From Gnetum montanum (lineage: Eukaryota > Streptophyta > Gnetopsida > Gnetales > Gnetaceae), in NCBI GenBank assembly GCA_015680685.1, contig MNCI01014774.1:536420-600419 (forward strand): DNA of 64,000 nucleotides, given 5' to 3'. Positions 1 through 12,770 of this stretch are shown in pieces. A model generated the notes under the pieces. The model was not told the origin of the DNA. It ran no database searches and saw nothing but the letters and a program-made list of their open reading frames with translations. The position numbers and the translations under genes are program-made. Every line of letters begins with the position of its first letter. The first letter of the stretch is position 1.

Positions 1-246
1 TAGTTTCAACTTGTTATTAATTGTAGATGAATAAAATATAAAATAATGAAAATCATTTGCATCAATTACACTTAACCATACAACTAAGCTCCACAAGTGT
101 AGTTGGGAAGACAACAATCATCACGATTAGATTTGATGTCCTAGAACCAATGTACTTAGGAACTTAAGGTCCAAACAATTTGACCGAATCGTGCATGAAC
201 GCTTGTGATTCGAATGGTTGAGCATAAGAGTACTCTCTACTCATCA
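1..246 (+). repeat. Element A 5' LTR, 3' part only
   Basis: It aligns with the last ~245 bases of the LTR at 18665-19555 and ends in the family terminus CTCATCA, followed at once by a primer binding site. The upstream promoter part is outside the window. Confidence 0.85.
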
Positions 247-247
247 T

Positions 248-265
248 TGGTGCCATTGCTAGGGA
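248..265 (+). other. Element A primer binding site (tRNA-Asp type)
   Basis: TGGTGCCATTGCTAGGGA starts one base after the LTR end and is a mutated form of the tRNA-Asp complement TGGCGCCGTTGCCGGGGA used by Athila-type elements. It confirms that the element reads on the plus strand. Confidence 0.75.
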
Positions 266-409
266 CCTTTAGTTTGTTACGTGCATTATCTAGGACATAG
301 TGAAAAATTATTAAACATCATTGGAGAGAACCCTAAAGTCATATCATACATCAAAGTAACTACAATAGCTATAAGAAAGCACACTGTATTTCTTGTCTTC
401 TAATACAAG

Positions 410-1222
410 ATGTCTTCCTCTCACAAGAGTGATTCTCTACCCAATTTTAATGGAGCAAATCAAAAGGTGCCCCAATAATAAAAAGTCATATATGCTCATC
501 CTGATGAGTATGTACCAAATTTCACCTTTGTCCTACACTAGGATGAACTACTATGGTGGAGAGACATGAAGGGCAACATTGTGTTGCTACCCAATCAATC
601 CATTCCTATGATGCTCTAACAAAATCTTATGTGGTTGGGAATCTAAAGGCTTCATGCTGAATATGTTGTGTAGGATAGTGATGCTAGGGATTATCATCCC
701 ACCAATGCACAACCTTTGAGGGATCAATAGCTAGAGCAGTGCTACGAATCTGCAAAGGGGAAGTGATCCAATGATTCCCCATTTTTTATGTATCAAAACG
801 ATGTTGGATAGCCCTTCTTTCGAAGTTTTTCATACAAAAGGACTCCTCTCTTTAACTTCGCTGAAGAAGGTCAAAACTAGAACTTACAATTCATGATACA
901 TAATCTAGGTTCTAGCAAGAATAGATCCCATGATAAAGGGGAATCCAAGGAGGAGAGTCATGGCAGGGATGTAGGTAAGTAGCATGATCATGATCATGGC
1001 CACGACCACTGAAGAGGGGGTGGCAAGTACCATGATGATGTGAGTCCTCCTTCCTCTTCACTTTGTAATCATCTTCTTTGTCCTCTAGCTCTAAACACAA
1101 CCAAATGGAATGCAATCATGATGGAGGTGACCAACAGGACCAAGATGATCATAGGGACCATCGAGAAAGTTAAGAATTGGGGCATGGACATTCAAGAGAG
1201 GCTAGTCACCACAAAGGAAGGA
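410..1222 (+). pseudogene. gag: Element A gag, N-terminal part
   Basis: The start at 410 gives MSSSHKSDSLPNF, matching the start of the element B gag at 2210 (MSSSHTSASLPKL). Downstream both share the same stretch, for example GNIVLLPNQ here, so the reading frame can be followed although it is broken by several stops. The region is the variable N-terminus of a plant Ty3/gypsy gag. It stops at 1222 where element B is inserted and resumes at 11301. The bases on either side join into a stretch that aligns with the uninterrupted gag of element B around 2990-3060. Confidence 0.72.
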
Positions 1223-2049
1223 TGATGAATCACTGTTTAATGTTGACTATGATGTCAGGGCCGCAACATCGTATATATGATGTCAAGGCCTAGATCTAAC
1301 ATCGGGGTATATTTCCTAATCTATAAATACCACGCCTAGGCTCTTATTTTGAGTCAGTTTTTGGTAATTATTAGTTAGAGTAGTGAAGCTCTTGCAGTTT
1401 ATTTTTCTCAAAGTTAGAATATTTTCTAAGTACCTACACAAGGAGTCTAAAGTATGTATGGTTCTTTGTTTGAGCACTGATGTACCTAAGCGTAGTAGTA
1501 TGACCAGAATAAAATGAACTCTTTTGAAAATCCTTATAGCACTAAGAATAGCTTAATATTTTCTTTAATGTATTTTACTTTCTTTCTATTTATTTTAATG
1601 CATTTGAATTAAGCAATTTATTTCTAGCAGTTAATGAACACGAGAACAACCACTTCAAGCATTCATATAGTACTTGGTAACCCAGCAATGCTTAACATTC
1701 GGTAGCCTAGTAGTGCTATATGTGTTTAGAAAAGTGAGATGGTTACTTGTGTTAGGCTAGCTAGGCAATAGACGTTAGTTTTCAATTACTCTACTCTTCA
1801 TTCTTATTGTAAGTGCCAAAATCCATAAAATATAAAGTAAGAAAAATCATATACCTCAATTACACTTAAAATCATACCCTTAAACTTCACAAGTGTATTT
1901 GGGAAGACAATGAATGTTTTCAACATCATTTCACTTTCTAGAGAAACTAGTGTGTAAGATAACTATAGGTCCACAAAATTCAACCGAATCATGCATAACG
2001 CCTTAGTGATTCATATGGTTGGGCATAGGGGGTACCTCAATACTCATCA
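1223..2049 (+). repeat. Element B 5' LTR
   Basis: It starts TGATGAATCA and ends CTCATCA. The TATA box TATAAATA is at 1322-1329 and a polyadenylation signal AATAAA at 1508-1513. Copies of a GATGTCA-like motif lie upstream of the TATA box. It pairs with the LTR at 10478-11300. Confidence 0.92.
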
Positions 2050-2050
2050 T

Positions 2051-2068
2051 TGGTGTCGTTGTCAAGGA
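2051..2068 (+). other. Element B primer binding site (tRNA-Asp type)
   Basis: TGGTGTCGTTGTCAAGGA directly follows the 5' LTR and is a degenerate tRNA-Asp complement, the same type as in elements A and C. Confidence 0.75.
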
Positions 2069-2209
2069 CCTTTTTGTTATTTAGTGTGATATCTAGGACT
2101 TAGTGAAAGTATTTAAATTGTTGGAATGAACTTAAAAGTCATATCTTATTTCATAATTACTACAATAAATTCTCAAAGCACACTATGATTTTTATTTTTC
2201 TAATCAAAA

Positions 2210-4500
2210 ATGTCTTCTTCTCACACGAGCGCTTCTCTGCCCAAGCTTGATAATGTTCATCCATCAAAGCCTCAACATATACTCACCCCGATGACTATGT
2301 GTCAAACTTCACCTTCATCCTACACCAAGATGAAAGGCTATAGTGGCGTGACATGGAGGGCAACATTGTGTTGCCACCCAATCATGCTACTCCTATAATG
2401 CTCTATCAAATGCTTGCATGATGTGGTCTTCAAGACCACCATGGAGAGCATAATGTGAAATATGTCAATGCCAGAGATTATCATCCCACCAAAGCACAAC
2501 ACTTGCAAGATCGGCAACTAGAATAGTGCTATGAGTTTTCAGAGGGAAAAGGGAATAACGATCCTCCATTCCTATTGTACCAACAAGCTAGTAGAGAACC
2601 CTTCTCTAGGGGTTTTCCATACAATGATGCTCATCTCTTTGACTTCATCAATGGAGGTCAAAACTAGAATCTACACTCCATAGTTCACAATCTTGATTCT
2701 AGTAACAAGGGATCCAATGACAAAGAAGGATTCAGATGGGCAAGCCAAGATAGGGATGTAGACAACAAGCAAGATCATGATCATGATTATCATCATCGAA
2801 GAGATGGTAGTAGGCATCATTATGGTGCTTGTTCTCCTTCCTCTTCCCTTTTGTATTATTCTTCTTCTTCTTCTTTTAGCTCTGACCATGATTGTAGAAG
2901 GTGAGATGGTGATGGAGGTTATCGAAATGAGTGCAATGACCGACGGGACCATAATAATTAAGGGGACTATCGAGACAGGCAAGATCAAGGATGTAGACAT
3001 TTGCAAGAGGCACATCACCATGAACAAAGGGGTAGTAAAGGGCATTGTAGGCACCATGATCAAGGCCTTGATGAGCCTCTATTTGCTACCAGAAGTATGC
3101 TTAACATTGTAGAGGTAGTTCGAATCCTAACAAGGCATATGGAAGATAGTCGGAGAAAATAGTTAAACATGAACAATATTCCTTGATTTGAAGGAGGATA
3201 TAGCTCTAATCCATAGAATCATCTTCAAGCTTTCCATGTTTCATGTGCCTTGCAAAACATAGAAAATGAGTGGTAGAAACTGAAGTTGTTCCCTAAGATA
3301 CTTATTAAAGAAGCAAAGAACTAGGATAGGTCTTTAGAGCTGGAATCTATCAAACGATAGAGTACCATGCTTGAGTTGTTCAATGATAAGTATCAAATGT
3401 ACTCTAGAGTGTCTAACTTAAGAAAGAAAATGCAAGGCTAGAAGCAAGGAGCACACAAACCCTTGGACACTATCATTGGCCAATACTATGCCTTGATGCA
3501 CAAATGCCCTAGCCATGGTTACTCTCAATTAGCACAACTTCACCACATTGTAGATAGGCTTCGTAATGAAATGAGGAAAACCCTTGGTGTCTATTCCTAG
3601 GGGCGATTTTCAGGACTAACTAGACATCAAGTATAAAGGTTAATAGAGCAGGTCGCCAAAGAGGAGGGTGAACTAAGAAAAAAGGAAAGTGCAAAGGAGT
3701 ACAATTGTAATCATTCCATTTGCAAGCAAGAGGTTTGATTCTATAATAGTGAGGATAAATCTGTATTTGACAAGGAGATGCATGAAAAAGCCTTTCCACT
3801 TTAATAGTTCCAATCTAAACTTATAGCTAAGGTTAATTAGTTAAGAGACTCCATGGATAGTAGATTTCAAGCTATCCTCAAAATTGTTGAGTCCCAAGAA
3901 CAAGGTAGTGACCATGAGCGTAAGAGGCGCAAGGAAGCTGAACATGCATATTACAAAGATAAGGGAAAAATTGCTACAATAGAAGAGGTTTTGGATAGTG
4001 AATCAGATGATGATTATGGATGTGATGTCTTCCAATATGAACATCCTAAGGGATTTTTCCCCGTTATGTCACATCTTCAGGAGTCTGGGGTGTATGCCTT
4101 ACATACATGACTTACACAAAGGAAAACATCTAGACAGTTGCCTTATCCTTAACGTAATCTCAGGTAGTTTCTCCAACAACAACTGTACTATCCAAGTGGC
4201 GCTCCACCGCAATTGTATAAATAGTACCAACAATGGTAGCAACCACAATCATGGGCATTTGCATCGCCAAGGCAATAATACCCTTACCAACAACCTAATC
4301 CATATGGTTATCACATTCAACAACTCATATCTCCACACGACTCTTCCAGTCATGTTTCTAATATTCAACCTTACTACCACCCTTTTGATTACTATCAAAC
4401 TCCTTCTCCACATGTAAGAAGGGATGCCACTTCCTATTCTTATCCTCCTCCTGCCCTGCAAATACTCATCCTCCAGTTGCATAGTTACCACTTAATCCTC
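2210..4500 (+). pseudogene. gag: Element B gag
   Basis: The start at 2210 follows the LTR by 160 bases. The gag core (retrotrans_gag type) can be read with stops from about 3190, with words such as LKLFPKILI and LFNDKYQMYSRV, then a charged segment, then the sequence CDVFQYEHPKGFFP near 4022-4060. In element A the same place reads CDICHYEHPKGC, a Cys2-His-Cys pattern, so here two of the cysteines are lost. The segment after 4110 is Asn/Gln/His-rich and frameshifted. Long open frames on both strands at 2670-3110 come from low-complexity codons and are not separate genes. Confidence 0.75.
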
Positions 4501-4829
4501 CTATGTAAGGTGAACTACTAGCTCAACTACAACAATGCAATGCTATAATGGCTATTAATTTGCAACCAAATCATCAATCAAAGGGGTCGAATGCCTAATC
4601 AAAGAAAAGGCCTTTCTTTCGACCCCTAGTCCACCTAAGGCCTCACCTACATCCACAGTTGAAAACCCTGCTCTTACCTCTTCTTCCATATCAAATTCCT
4701 TTAGGCCTTCTTCAAATCAAACTCTGCCAAGGATCCATACTGTAATGCTTACTTACACTATGTCTGATTGGATCCATGTAGGAAACCTTCCTAGGAAGCT
4801 AGCCAATCTTAGAAGTCTTTGATTTATTT

Positions 4830-5247
4830 GCAAATTACTGGGAATGAACCATGGAAGGCTCTTCTCGATTCAAGTTTTGGTGTTAATTTAATTTATCATG
4901 AGATGTACATTATTTGAAATCTACCTCCTCTTAAGAAGAGCAACATCATATTGGAATTAGTAGACCAATCCATCACTTTTCCATTGGGATTAGTAGAAGA
5001 CATTGTAACCATTTTTTGTGGGTGGTCTTATCCTACTAACTTCCTAGTAATCAAAGTGGAGAATTGCAAAGGATACTTTCCAATCATTATGGGAAGGGCA
5101 TGGCTGAGCACCATAGATGCAAGAATGGGCATCAAAGATCTTTCCCTAGAAATCTTCAAAGAAAATGCATTTGGAAAGATCCAGAAGAAGAGAGTCACAT
5201 GCATCGTGCATAGTGATACAAGGTGCAATTGTGTGCAAAAACTTTAG
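4830..5247 (+). pseudogene. pol: Element B aspartic protease
   Basis: The protease reads from about 4850, where the active-site DSG is replaced by DSS within LLDSSFGVNLI, then a stop, then an open run from 4951. The open run holds the C-terminal protease motif FPIIMGRAWL (positions ~44-53 of the run), the plant gypsy form of the 'ILGRPFL' motif. It leads to the region before RT. The lost active-site glycine and the stop make it inactive. Confidence 0.72.
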
Positions 5248-5385
5248 GCCATCAAGCAAGAATCTATCTCTCCATGCAAGCAGTGTGCACCAGAATTTGA
5301 AATTCAAAGGTTTCTATATGCAGTAGCCACAAAATAGGAGGGCACCCAATGGCTAACTACTAATTCAGAAAGCAACACACTTTGC

Positions 5386-6500
5386 ATGGAAGCAAATAAG
5401 AACCTAACATGTGAATATGTCACAAGCATGGATGAACTCGAGCAAGTTCATCACCAACCCTCTGAAGATACAAATGATGATATTCACTGGAAAGAGTTGG
5501 AAATTCCTACAAAATTTAAGCAAGATCCCCTTGAACTGAAACTGTTACCAGCTGGAATGAAATATGTGTTTTTAAAAAATAATAAGCCAATTATAATCAA
5601 TACAAGACTTGCTCCAAAACATAAAGAGATTCTGTTGAAGGTAGTTGAACGATGGTCACCAACTTTTGCTTGGTCATATCCTGAACCCATAGGGATTGAT
5701 CCTAGGATATGCTAGCATCACATCTACACCGACTTGGCCATCAAGCCAAAACAACAACCATAGAGGTAGTTGAATCCCAAATTGAAGAAAATCATCAAGG
5801 AGGAAATTGAGCAACTCCTCAAGGTGGGGTTCATCTATTCCATTGTGGATAGTGAGTGGGTTAGTCCACTCATAATTGTACCAAAGAAAAGTGGTAAGTA
5901 GCAAGTCTACATCGATTTTAGGCTACTAAATATGAAAAATTCAAGGATCATTTCCTAGTGTCATTTGTTGACTAGGTGCTAGACACAATATCAGGGCATT
6001 GCTACTACAACTTCCTAAATGGTTATAGTGGCTACAACCAAATCCAAATTGCACTGCAGAACTAAGAAAAGATCATGTTTACAAGTTCTTAGGGGAATTT
6101 TTCATATTATAAGATGTCGTTTGGTCTATGTAATGCTCTTGCCACATTTCAATGCTTGGTCTTGAACATCTTTCAACAACAAATTGATAGTGGTGTAGAA
6201 GTCTTCATGGATGACTTCTCGACCTATGGAGCTACATTTGAGCAATCCTTGGACCACCTTGAGCAAGTGCTAAAATGATGTCTCGAAACTAACTTGTGGC
6301 TTAATTGATAGAAAAGGGATCTCATGGTCTAGGAGGGCATTGTACTAGGGAACAAAATCTTGAAAGTAGGAATTGAGGTGGACCTTGAAAAAATAAGGGT
6401 CATTTAAGGAATAACCCACCAGAAAAACATAGTTAAATATGTTTGATCATTCCTTTGGCATACTAGCTACTAATGATAATTCATAGAGAATTTCTCTAAG
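5386..6500 (+). pseudogene. pol: Element B reverse transcriptase
   Basis: The N-terminal part is open from 5386 to 5715 and includes FAWSYPEPIGIDPRIC, the usual lead-in to plant gypsy RT. Core motifs follow with stops and at least one frameshift: IYSIVDSEWVSPLIIVPKKSG near 5830-5890 and a palm motif FMDDFS near 6207-6225, where the family has Y/F-x-DD. The thumb region reaches about 6500. The paralogous RT in element A can be aligned throughout. Confidence 0.8.
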
Positions 6501-6559
6501 ATCAAAAAATAATTGAGCTAACAAAGAAAGATGCTCCCTTCATCTAGACTGCAAAATCT

Positions 6560-7005
6560 GAGAAAGTATTCCAACAACTGAAAGAAAAGCTTGTATAAAA
6601 TTCAATCCTACAAGCACCTGACTAGTCTAGGCCATTTCATATCATGATAGATGCATTGAATTATGCCTTGGGAGCTATGTTGACATATTTATATGACAAG
6701 AAAAATCCATACTACATCCACTATGCTAGATAAAGCATTGTGGATGCACAACTAAACTACATCACCACAAAGAAAGAATTAATGGCTATGGTGTTTTCTA
6801 TAGAAAAATTTAGGCATTATGTGCTTGGATATAAGGTGTTTGTGCACATAGATCATAGTGCCATATACTTCCTAATGAACAAGCCAATAGTGAGCCCCTG
6901 TGTCATATAGTGGCTGGTGATCTTGTAGGAATTCGATCTCACAATGGTAGATCGAAAGGGCACTGAGAATGCGATCACTAATCACTTATCTCAATTTTGA
7001 TGGGG
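6560..7005 (+). pseudogene. pol: Element B RNase H
   Basis: The gypsy RNase H is readable with a few stops: a first aspartate in the FHIMIDALNYALGAML stretch near 6640-6685, the helix with KKELMAMVFSIEKFRHYVLGYKV near 6770-6840, and a distal VHIDHSAIYFL segment. It ends in a KGTENAITNHLSQ stretch, the family's 'GxxNxxADALSR' end. Only one RNase H is present, unlike element G. Confidence 0.78.
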
Positions 7006-7224
7006 TGACAAAGAGGATGAAAGCCCACTCTCTAACATGTTTCCTAATAAACTCCTCTTTCTTGGGGCTATAATTGAACAAATGCCCAATGAGCTAAAAT
7101 GGTATGATAACATTCTCACTTATCTTCTCACTCAAGAGATGCCGCAAGGGTTGGACCACTAAATAAATAGAAGTGTCTTCATCAAGTAAATCACTTCATG
7201 GAGATCAATGGACACCTCTACAAG

Positions 7225-8340
7225 GTGTGCATTGATGGCCTAGTTCTCTAGTGTGTCCTTGATCCTAATCAACTACACATTCTTCAAGATGCTCATGAAG
7301 GTCCTTGTGGAGGATACTATGATGGGAGACACATAGCCATTAAAATCTTGATGGCAATGTACTACTGGCCAACACTTTTTAGGGGTGCTCACCATTTTAT
7401 CCACTCTTCTGAATGATGCCAATGAGATGATGGAATGACTACTCAAATGGAGGAACCTCAACAATGGATTCAACCATTAGTACCATTTGACATTTGGGGA
7501 ATTGATTTCATGGGTTCCATCACACCCATGTCAAATGCAAAAGAATATAACATAGCAATTGTTGAATATTGTACGAAATGGGTAGAAGCAGTAGCCATCA
7601 TTGACTGTACATCATCTACTACTACTCAATTTGTATACCAAAATGGTATGAATAGTTTTGGTATGCCACATGCATTAATTTCTGACAATGGAACTCATTT
7701 GATAGGCATAACTTTTTGGAAGTTCATGCACCGCATGGGGGTTAAACATAAACTCACAAAACCTTACCATCCCCAAGATAATGGTCAAGCTGAAGTTACC
7801 AATAGGGAAATCACAAGAATACTAACAAGAACTATTAGCAAGTATAGGAAGGACTAGAACATGAAACTTAATGATGTCCTTTGGGCCTACCGCTCAACTT
7901 GGAAATTTCCTATAGGCTACTCTCCCTATGAGCTTATGTACAACAAACTACCAATACTTCCTATTCAATTTAAACTTCATATACTTTCAATAGGTTATTA
8001 CCTTGACCTTGACTTAAGTCTAGCCCAAAAAGAAAGACTCATGAATCTCAACTTGCTAGATGAAAATCAATTAGTAGCCCTATCATCTAACGAGTTGCAC
8101 AAGGCCTATAACAAAAAGTGTCATGACCTGAAAATTAGAAAAGTTAAATTTCAACCAAGATATAAGGTTCTCTACTAGAACCCCGCACATGTACCTCAAC
8201 GAACTAAGTTCCAAACATTTTGGAAAGGACCTTACATCATTTATGAAACTTTTCCTTCAGGGGCAATGATGATCTATAAACCTAAGAGCCCAAACAAGAA
8301 ATAGCTGGTCAACGTTCAACAAATCAAACCTTTCCATGAG
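7225..8340 (+). pseudogene. pol: Element B integrase
   Basis: The N-terminal zinc-finger region (HEGPCGGYY, then a damaged CxxC) reads at about 7295-7430. The catalytic core is open at 7435-7857: the first aspartate in GIDFMGSI, the second in SDNGTHL, and the glutamate in NGQAEVTNREI, so all three acidic residues survive. One stop (7858-7860) separates it from the C-terminal stretch at 7861-8178 (WAYRSTWKFPIGYSPYELMY). The final SH3-like part (FWKGPYIIYE) runs to about 8340. No chromodomain follows. It is the best preserved domain of element B. Confidence 0.88.
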
Positions 8341-9017
8341 CATACACTAGCCAACACAATAAGCACCTCATCTGATGGACAACCACACTCCATATTTCAA
8401 ATCTTCTCCTCTTAACTTAGTTGTGGGGAAGATGGCCAACCATGGTAATTATTTAAGTAGCTCCTTAGTTTTTCAATTTTTTGTTTTACAACTTTTTTTT
8501 TTACACTTTCTTTATTTTACATCTTTTTGTTTTCATGTTATTAATCTTTTCTAATTTTTTGTTTTACACAATCATTAGTACATTTGATATTTCTTGAATA
8601 TTTTTACACTTTCTATTATATTTTCTTTTATTTGGTGTGATTTTCTAACTTTTTGTTAATAGGTGCCAGGTACATTGGTAATGCGTTACATGATGGTGGT
8701 ATGTATAATTATTTTTATTTTATTATTGGTGTCTAGTTTCTGACTTTGAATTTTGTTACAAATAATTAGGACATGGTTTCTTTTCATGTAATAGGCAGTG
8801 AGTCCACAACATCCACCCATCCACAAACTCTATGATTTTTCTTGTTTTGGAAACATGTAGTTCCTTTTTCATTAATAAAACTTTAATAAATTCATGTCTT
8901 TGATAGTTTTTGAAATTGGGAAGAATTCAAAGGTTTGAACACAATGTAGCTTCAAGGGAATTTGGTATTCTTTATGCTTTTCTATTTGCCTGAGTGCATG
9001 TGTGTTTGAATAAGTCC

Positions 9018-9240
9018 TTGCATGATGTGGTTCTCATAAAAAAAAAAGAAATGATGAGAATTCAAAGCACACCCCTTTGAAAAAATAAATGCATACATCC
9101 TCCCATGGTGTGGTTCTCATTAAGAAAAAATGATGAGGATTTAAAGCACACCCCTTGAACAAAATAAATGCATGTGTCTTTGCATGGTATGGTTCCCATT
9201 CAAAAAAAATGGTAATTCAAAGCACACCCCTTAGACCAAA
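9018..9240 (+). repeat. Three tandem ~72-bp repeats in element B 3' region
   Basis: Each unit has a TGCATG/CCATGG start, GGTTCTCAT or GGTTCCCAT, an A run, then CAAAGCACACCCCTT and AAATAAATG. Element A has a single copy at about 17368-17440, so the array expanded in element B. Confidence 0.7.
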
Positions 9241-9497
9241 TAAATAGGCTACAAGCACTAGTTATGCGACTTGTCTCCTTTAACTAAGGCCATTCTTCAC
9301 TTCCTACTTCTTCTCTAATAAGGAACGATGATTGTTATGTGGGAGCACTCTTGTATCTCAAGGGATGGATTGGTCCTAGAATGTTAATGCAAAGTCACGG
9401 AATGTGGTTGGTTTTGGTTTGGACTAAGGGTGAATTCTATCAAGTCATTTGACCAGAAAATTCACAAGGGACTTCATGTGATCATAATTAGGAACTC

Positions 9498-9501
<4 letters not shown>

Positions 9502-9545
<44 letters not shown>
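9502..9545. repeat. (CT)n microsatellite
   Basis: About 43 bases of uninterrupted CT dinucleotides. A shorter CT run lies at 10208-10228. Both are in the non-coding tail of element B. Confidence 0.95.
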
Positions 9546-9548
<3 letters not shown>

Positions 9549-10477
9549 CATCTATGCTTCTCACATCTCACCTCATTGTCGGTTGCATGTTTTGGTTTGA
9601 TGTCCTAGTTTGATGTGTCGAAATTTTTAGTTTCTTTTTGGTTTTTGTACTTAACTTTTGTAACCATTAATCATTCATGGATCCCATAGACTCTTTGGTT
9701 TGAAGTTATGCAAGGGCATAAGAGGCCTGTGCCTACTTTGAGAAGGACCCACTTGCATAACTTTTGGTTGGGTTAGTTAAGTGCTTTACTCTTAGACACT
9801 CTTACAATCAAATCTTTTTATTTACCCCATCAATGATGTTCAATTGTGCACAACTTCACAACCATTTTCAGTGAATTCTTCTTTTCATTATTGTGAATTC
9901 TTATACCCTCTTCAAATATTTTCTTGTATTGAAATTTTTCAAATTTAATGGAATGCTTATCTATTTAAACCTATTTGTCAACCTTTCTGCTAACACTACT
10001 CAAGGAACCATCTAACCACAATCACAAGCTAGCTAAGTGTAACCATCGACAAGATAAGGCATTTAACAGTTATGTGTTACACATTACATACTAATTCATG
10101 ATTCTATTGTGATTACAGTGGGAAGCATGGACTGGAAGTAAGACTATCTTCACCAAGGATGATGCAGTAGTACCACATAATGAGTACAGTTCTTGATCAT
10201 TGGATCTCTTCTCTCTCTCTCTCTCTCATTCTTCTATTGCTAAGAGGTGTTGGATGTTAGTGTTATCTAGAGTGTTCACTTCTTCTATCATGAACATCCA
10301 ATGTTGTAAAAATTGAAATTCCATACACTTGGGCACTCAAAGTCTATATTTTTATTTCATCTAAGTTATTTTTTATGAGATTTAATAATTCCATACCTAC
10401 CCAATATGTTATATTGTAAAGAACTTGTTCCTCCTCTTCTTCAATCAAGGATGAGTTTTCTTCTAATTGTGGGCATA

Positions 10478-11300
10478 TGATGAATCACCATTTGATGTCA
10501 ACCACAATTTCGGGTACGTGACATTGGGGTTGTGACAACACATACGCAATGTCGAGGCCTAGATCTGACATTGGGGTATACTCCCCAATTTATAAATACC
10601 ATGCCTAGGCTCTCATTTTGAGTTAGTTTTTCATCATTCTTAGTTAGAGTAGAAAAGCTCTTGCAGTTTATTTTCCTTAGAGTTAGAATATTTTCTGAGT
10701 GTTAGCAAAAGGAGTCTAAAGTATGTATGGTTCTTTGTTTAAGCACTAATATACCTAAGCATATCAGTGTGACAAGAATAAAATGAACTCTTTTGACAAT
10801 CCTTGTAGCACTGAGAATAGCTTAATATTTCCTTTAATGCATTTTACTTTCTTGATTTTTATTTTAATGCATTTGAATTAAGCAATTTATTTCTAGCAGT
10901 TAATGAACATAAGCACAACCACTTTGAGCATTCATATAGTACTTGGTAACCCATCAACGCTTAACGTTTGGTAGCCCAACAATGTTATATGTGTTCAAGA
11001 AAGTGGGATGGTTACTTGTGTTAGGCTAGCTAGGCAATAAATGTTACTGTTCATTCTTGTTGTAGGTGACCAAATCCATAAAATATAAAGTAAGAAAAAT
11101 CATATATCTTAATTACACTTAAATCATACCTTTTAATTTCATAAGTGTAGTTGGGAAGACAATGAACGTTCTCAATGCCATTTCACTTCCTAGAGAAACT
11201 AGTGTTTGAGATAACTATAGGTTCATGGAATTTGACCGAATCATGCATAACGCCTTAGTGATTCTTATGGTTGGGCGTAGGGGTACCTCATCACTCATCA
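10478..11300 (+). repeat. Element B 3' LTR
   Basis: It starts TGATGAATCA and ends CTCATCA, with the TATA box TATAAATA at 10591-10598. It pairs with 1223-2049. The element A gag resumes at 11301. Confidence 0.92.
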
Positions 11301-12770
11301 AAGACGTAGCAAAGGACATCGTCAACATCAAGATCATGGCTACAATGAGCCTTTTCTCACTACCCAAAGCATGCTAAACATTAAGGAGATGGTAAGAATT
11401 CCTATAAGGCACATAAAGAATAGCTAAGTCAAGAGGCTAAACATGAATAATATCCCCAAGATTGAAGGGGGATATAACTCAGATCTGCATAACCATCTTC
11501 AAGCTTTTCACAATGCTTGTGCCTTGCAAAATATAGAAAATGACTTACAAAATCTTAAGTTGTTTTCTAAGATACTCATCAACGAAGTAGAAAGCTGGTA
11601 CTAGTCCTTAGAACCGAAATCCATCAGATAATGGAGTACAATGCTCAAACTATTCAATGATAAGTATCAAATGTACTCACAAGTGTTCAATCTAAGAAGG
11701 AAAATCTAGGTTTGGAATAAATGAATCCATGAATGCTTGGATGTTGCCATGGAAAAATATTATTTCTTATTACACTAATGCCCTAATCATGGTTACTCTT
11801 AGCAAGAACAACTTTGTCACATCATAGATGGGCTCTGATTAGAAATGAGGAAGACTCTTGAAGTCTATGCCTAAGGACGATTATCAGAGTTAAGATCCCA
11901 TCATATCCAAAAGCTAATCAAGTAGGTATCAAAAGAAGGAGAGTTGAAGAAACACAAAAGTACAAAAGAATACAACCAAGATCCTTCCATTTGTAAGAGG
12001 GAGGTCCAATTTTATGACAATCAAGAGGAACTATCACTTGATGAGGTGGTAAATTGGAAAACCTTGTCAATTCAAAAATTTACCTCTGAGATTTTAGCTA
12101 AGGTAGACCAATTATGGGACTCTGTGAATAACATATTTCAAGCTATCCTAAAAATTCCTAAAGAGCCCAAAGAACAAATTAGTGATTGTGACTGCAAAAG
12201 GCGAATGAAAGCTAAACATGCCAATCAAAGGAGTATGGGCAAGACTGTTGTAATAGATGAAGTTATGAAAACTAAATCAGATAATGATGGTGGGTGTGAC
12301 ATATGCCACTATGAACATCCCAAGGGATGTTTTCCCATCGTGTGACACTTATAGGAGTTTGGGGTGGATGCTCTGAGTTCACGACTAGCAAAAAGACAAA
12401 CACCCAAAAGATTATCCGTAAGGAAGTCCCAAGCAGTTCCATCAACAACAATAATATTATCCAAGACAAACTCCACTACAACTGTATGAGTAGTATCAAT
12501 AGTGATAGCAACCATAGTCATGGGTGCTACCACTACCAAGGTAGCAATACCCTTATGGACAACTAGATTCATATGGGTATTATGTTCAACAACCCTTATC
12601 TCGACATGACTCTTCCAATCAAGTTTTTTCTTTATAAAATTACTACTACCCTCCTGAATACTATAGAGCTCATTATCCACATTCCAAGAGGGATACCACA
12701 TTCAATAATTATCCTTCTCATGTTCCTGTAGCTATTCCTCCACCCTCAACATAGCTACTTACTGCTCCAT
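11301..12770 (+). pseudogene. gag: Element A gag, C-terminal part
   Basis: This continues the gag cut at 1222. The gag core reads with stops at about 11430-11900, for example QNIENDLQNLKLF and YYFLLH. An open run at 11944-12345 follows, parallel to 3660-4110 in element B. It ends with GCDICHYEHPKGCFPIV, a complete C-x2-C-x3-H-x3-C pattern, an unusual spacing for a gag zinc knuckle. After 12345 the frame breaks into a low-complexity Asn/Ser-rich segment that reads open on either strand. Confidence 0.74.

Larger units (their letters stand above)
8400..10477 (+). other. Element B 3' non-coding region ending in polypurine tract
   Basis: No coding frame is seen. The stretch aligns with the same part of element A (16600-18664), including an ~100-base block at 8725-8850 that also occurs at 17030-17150. 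It holds three copies of a ~72-bp repeat and two CT runs. Athila elements often carry an env-like ORF here, but none is recognisable. It ends in GTGGGCATA just before the 3' LTR, the likely plus-strand primer site. Confidence 0.6.
1223..11300 (+). mobile_element. Element B: Athila-like LTR retrotransposon nested in element A gag
   Basis: Two LTRs (1223-2049 and 10478-11300, 827 and 823 bp) share the TGATGA start, CTCATCA end, TATA box and overall sequence. The internal region carries gag, protease, RT, RNase H and integrase in Ty3/gypsy order plus a ~2 kb non-coding tail. It belongs to the same family as element A and lies in the same orientation. Flanks are AAGGA on the left and AAGAC on the right, an imperfect target duplication. 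Every domain has stops and frameshifts. The visible LTR divergence says the insertion is old, though necessarily younger than element A. Confidence 0.9.

Noticed and set aside
2671-3112. Long frames on both strands with Ile/Met/Val-rich proteins
   Set aside because: They come from repeated GAT/ATG-type triplets in the gag of element B; the real frame is the broken gag.
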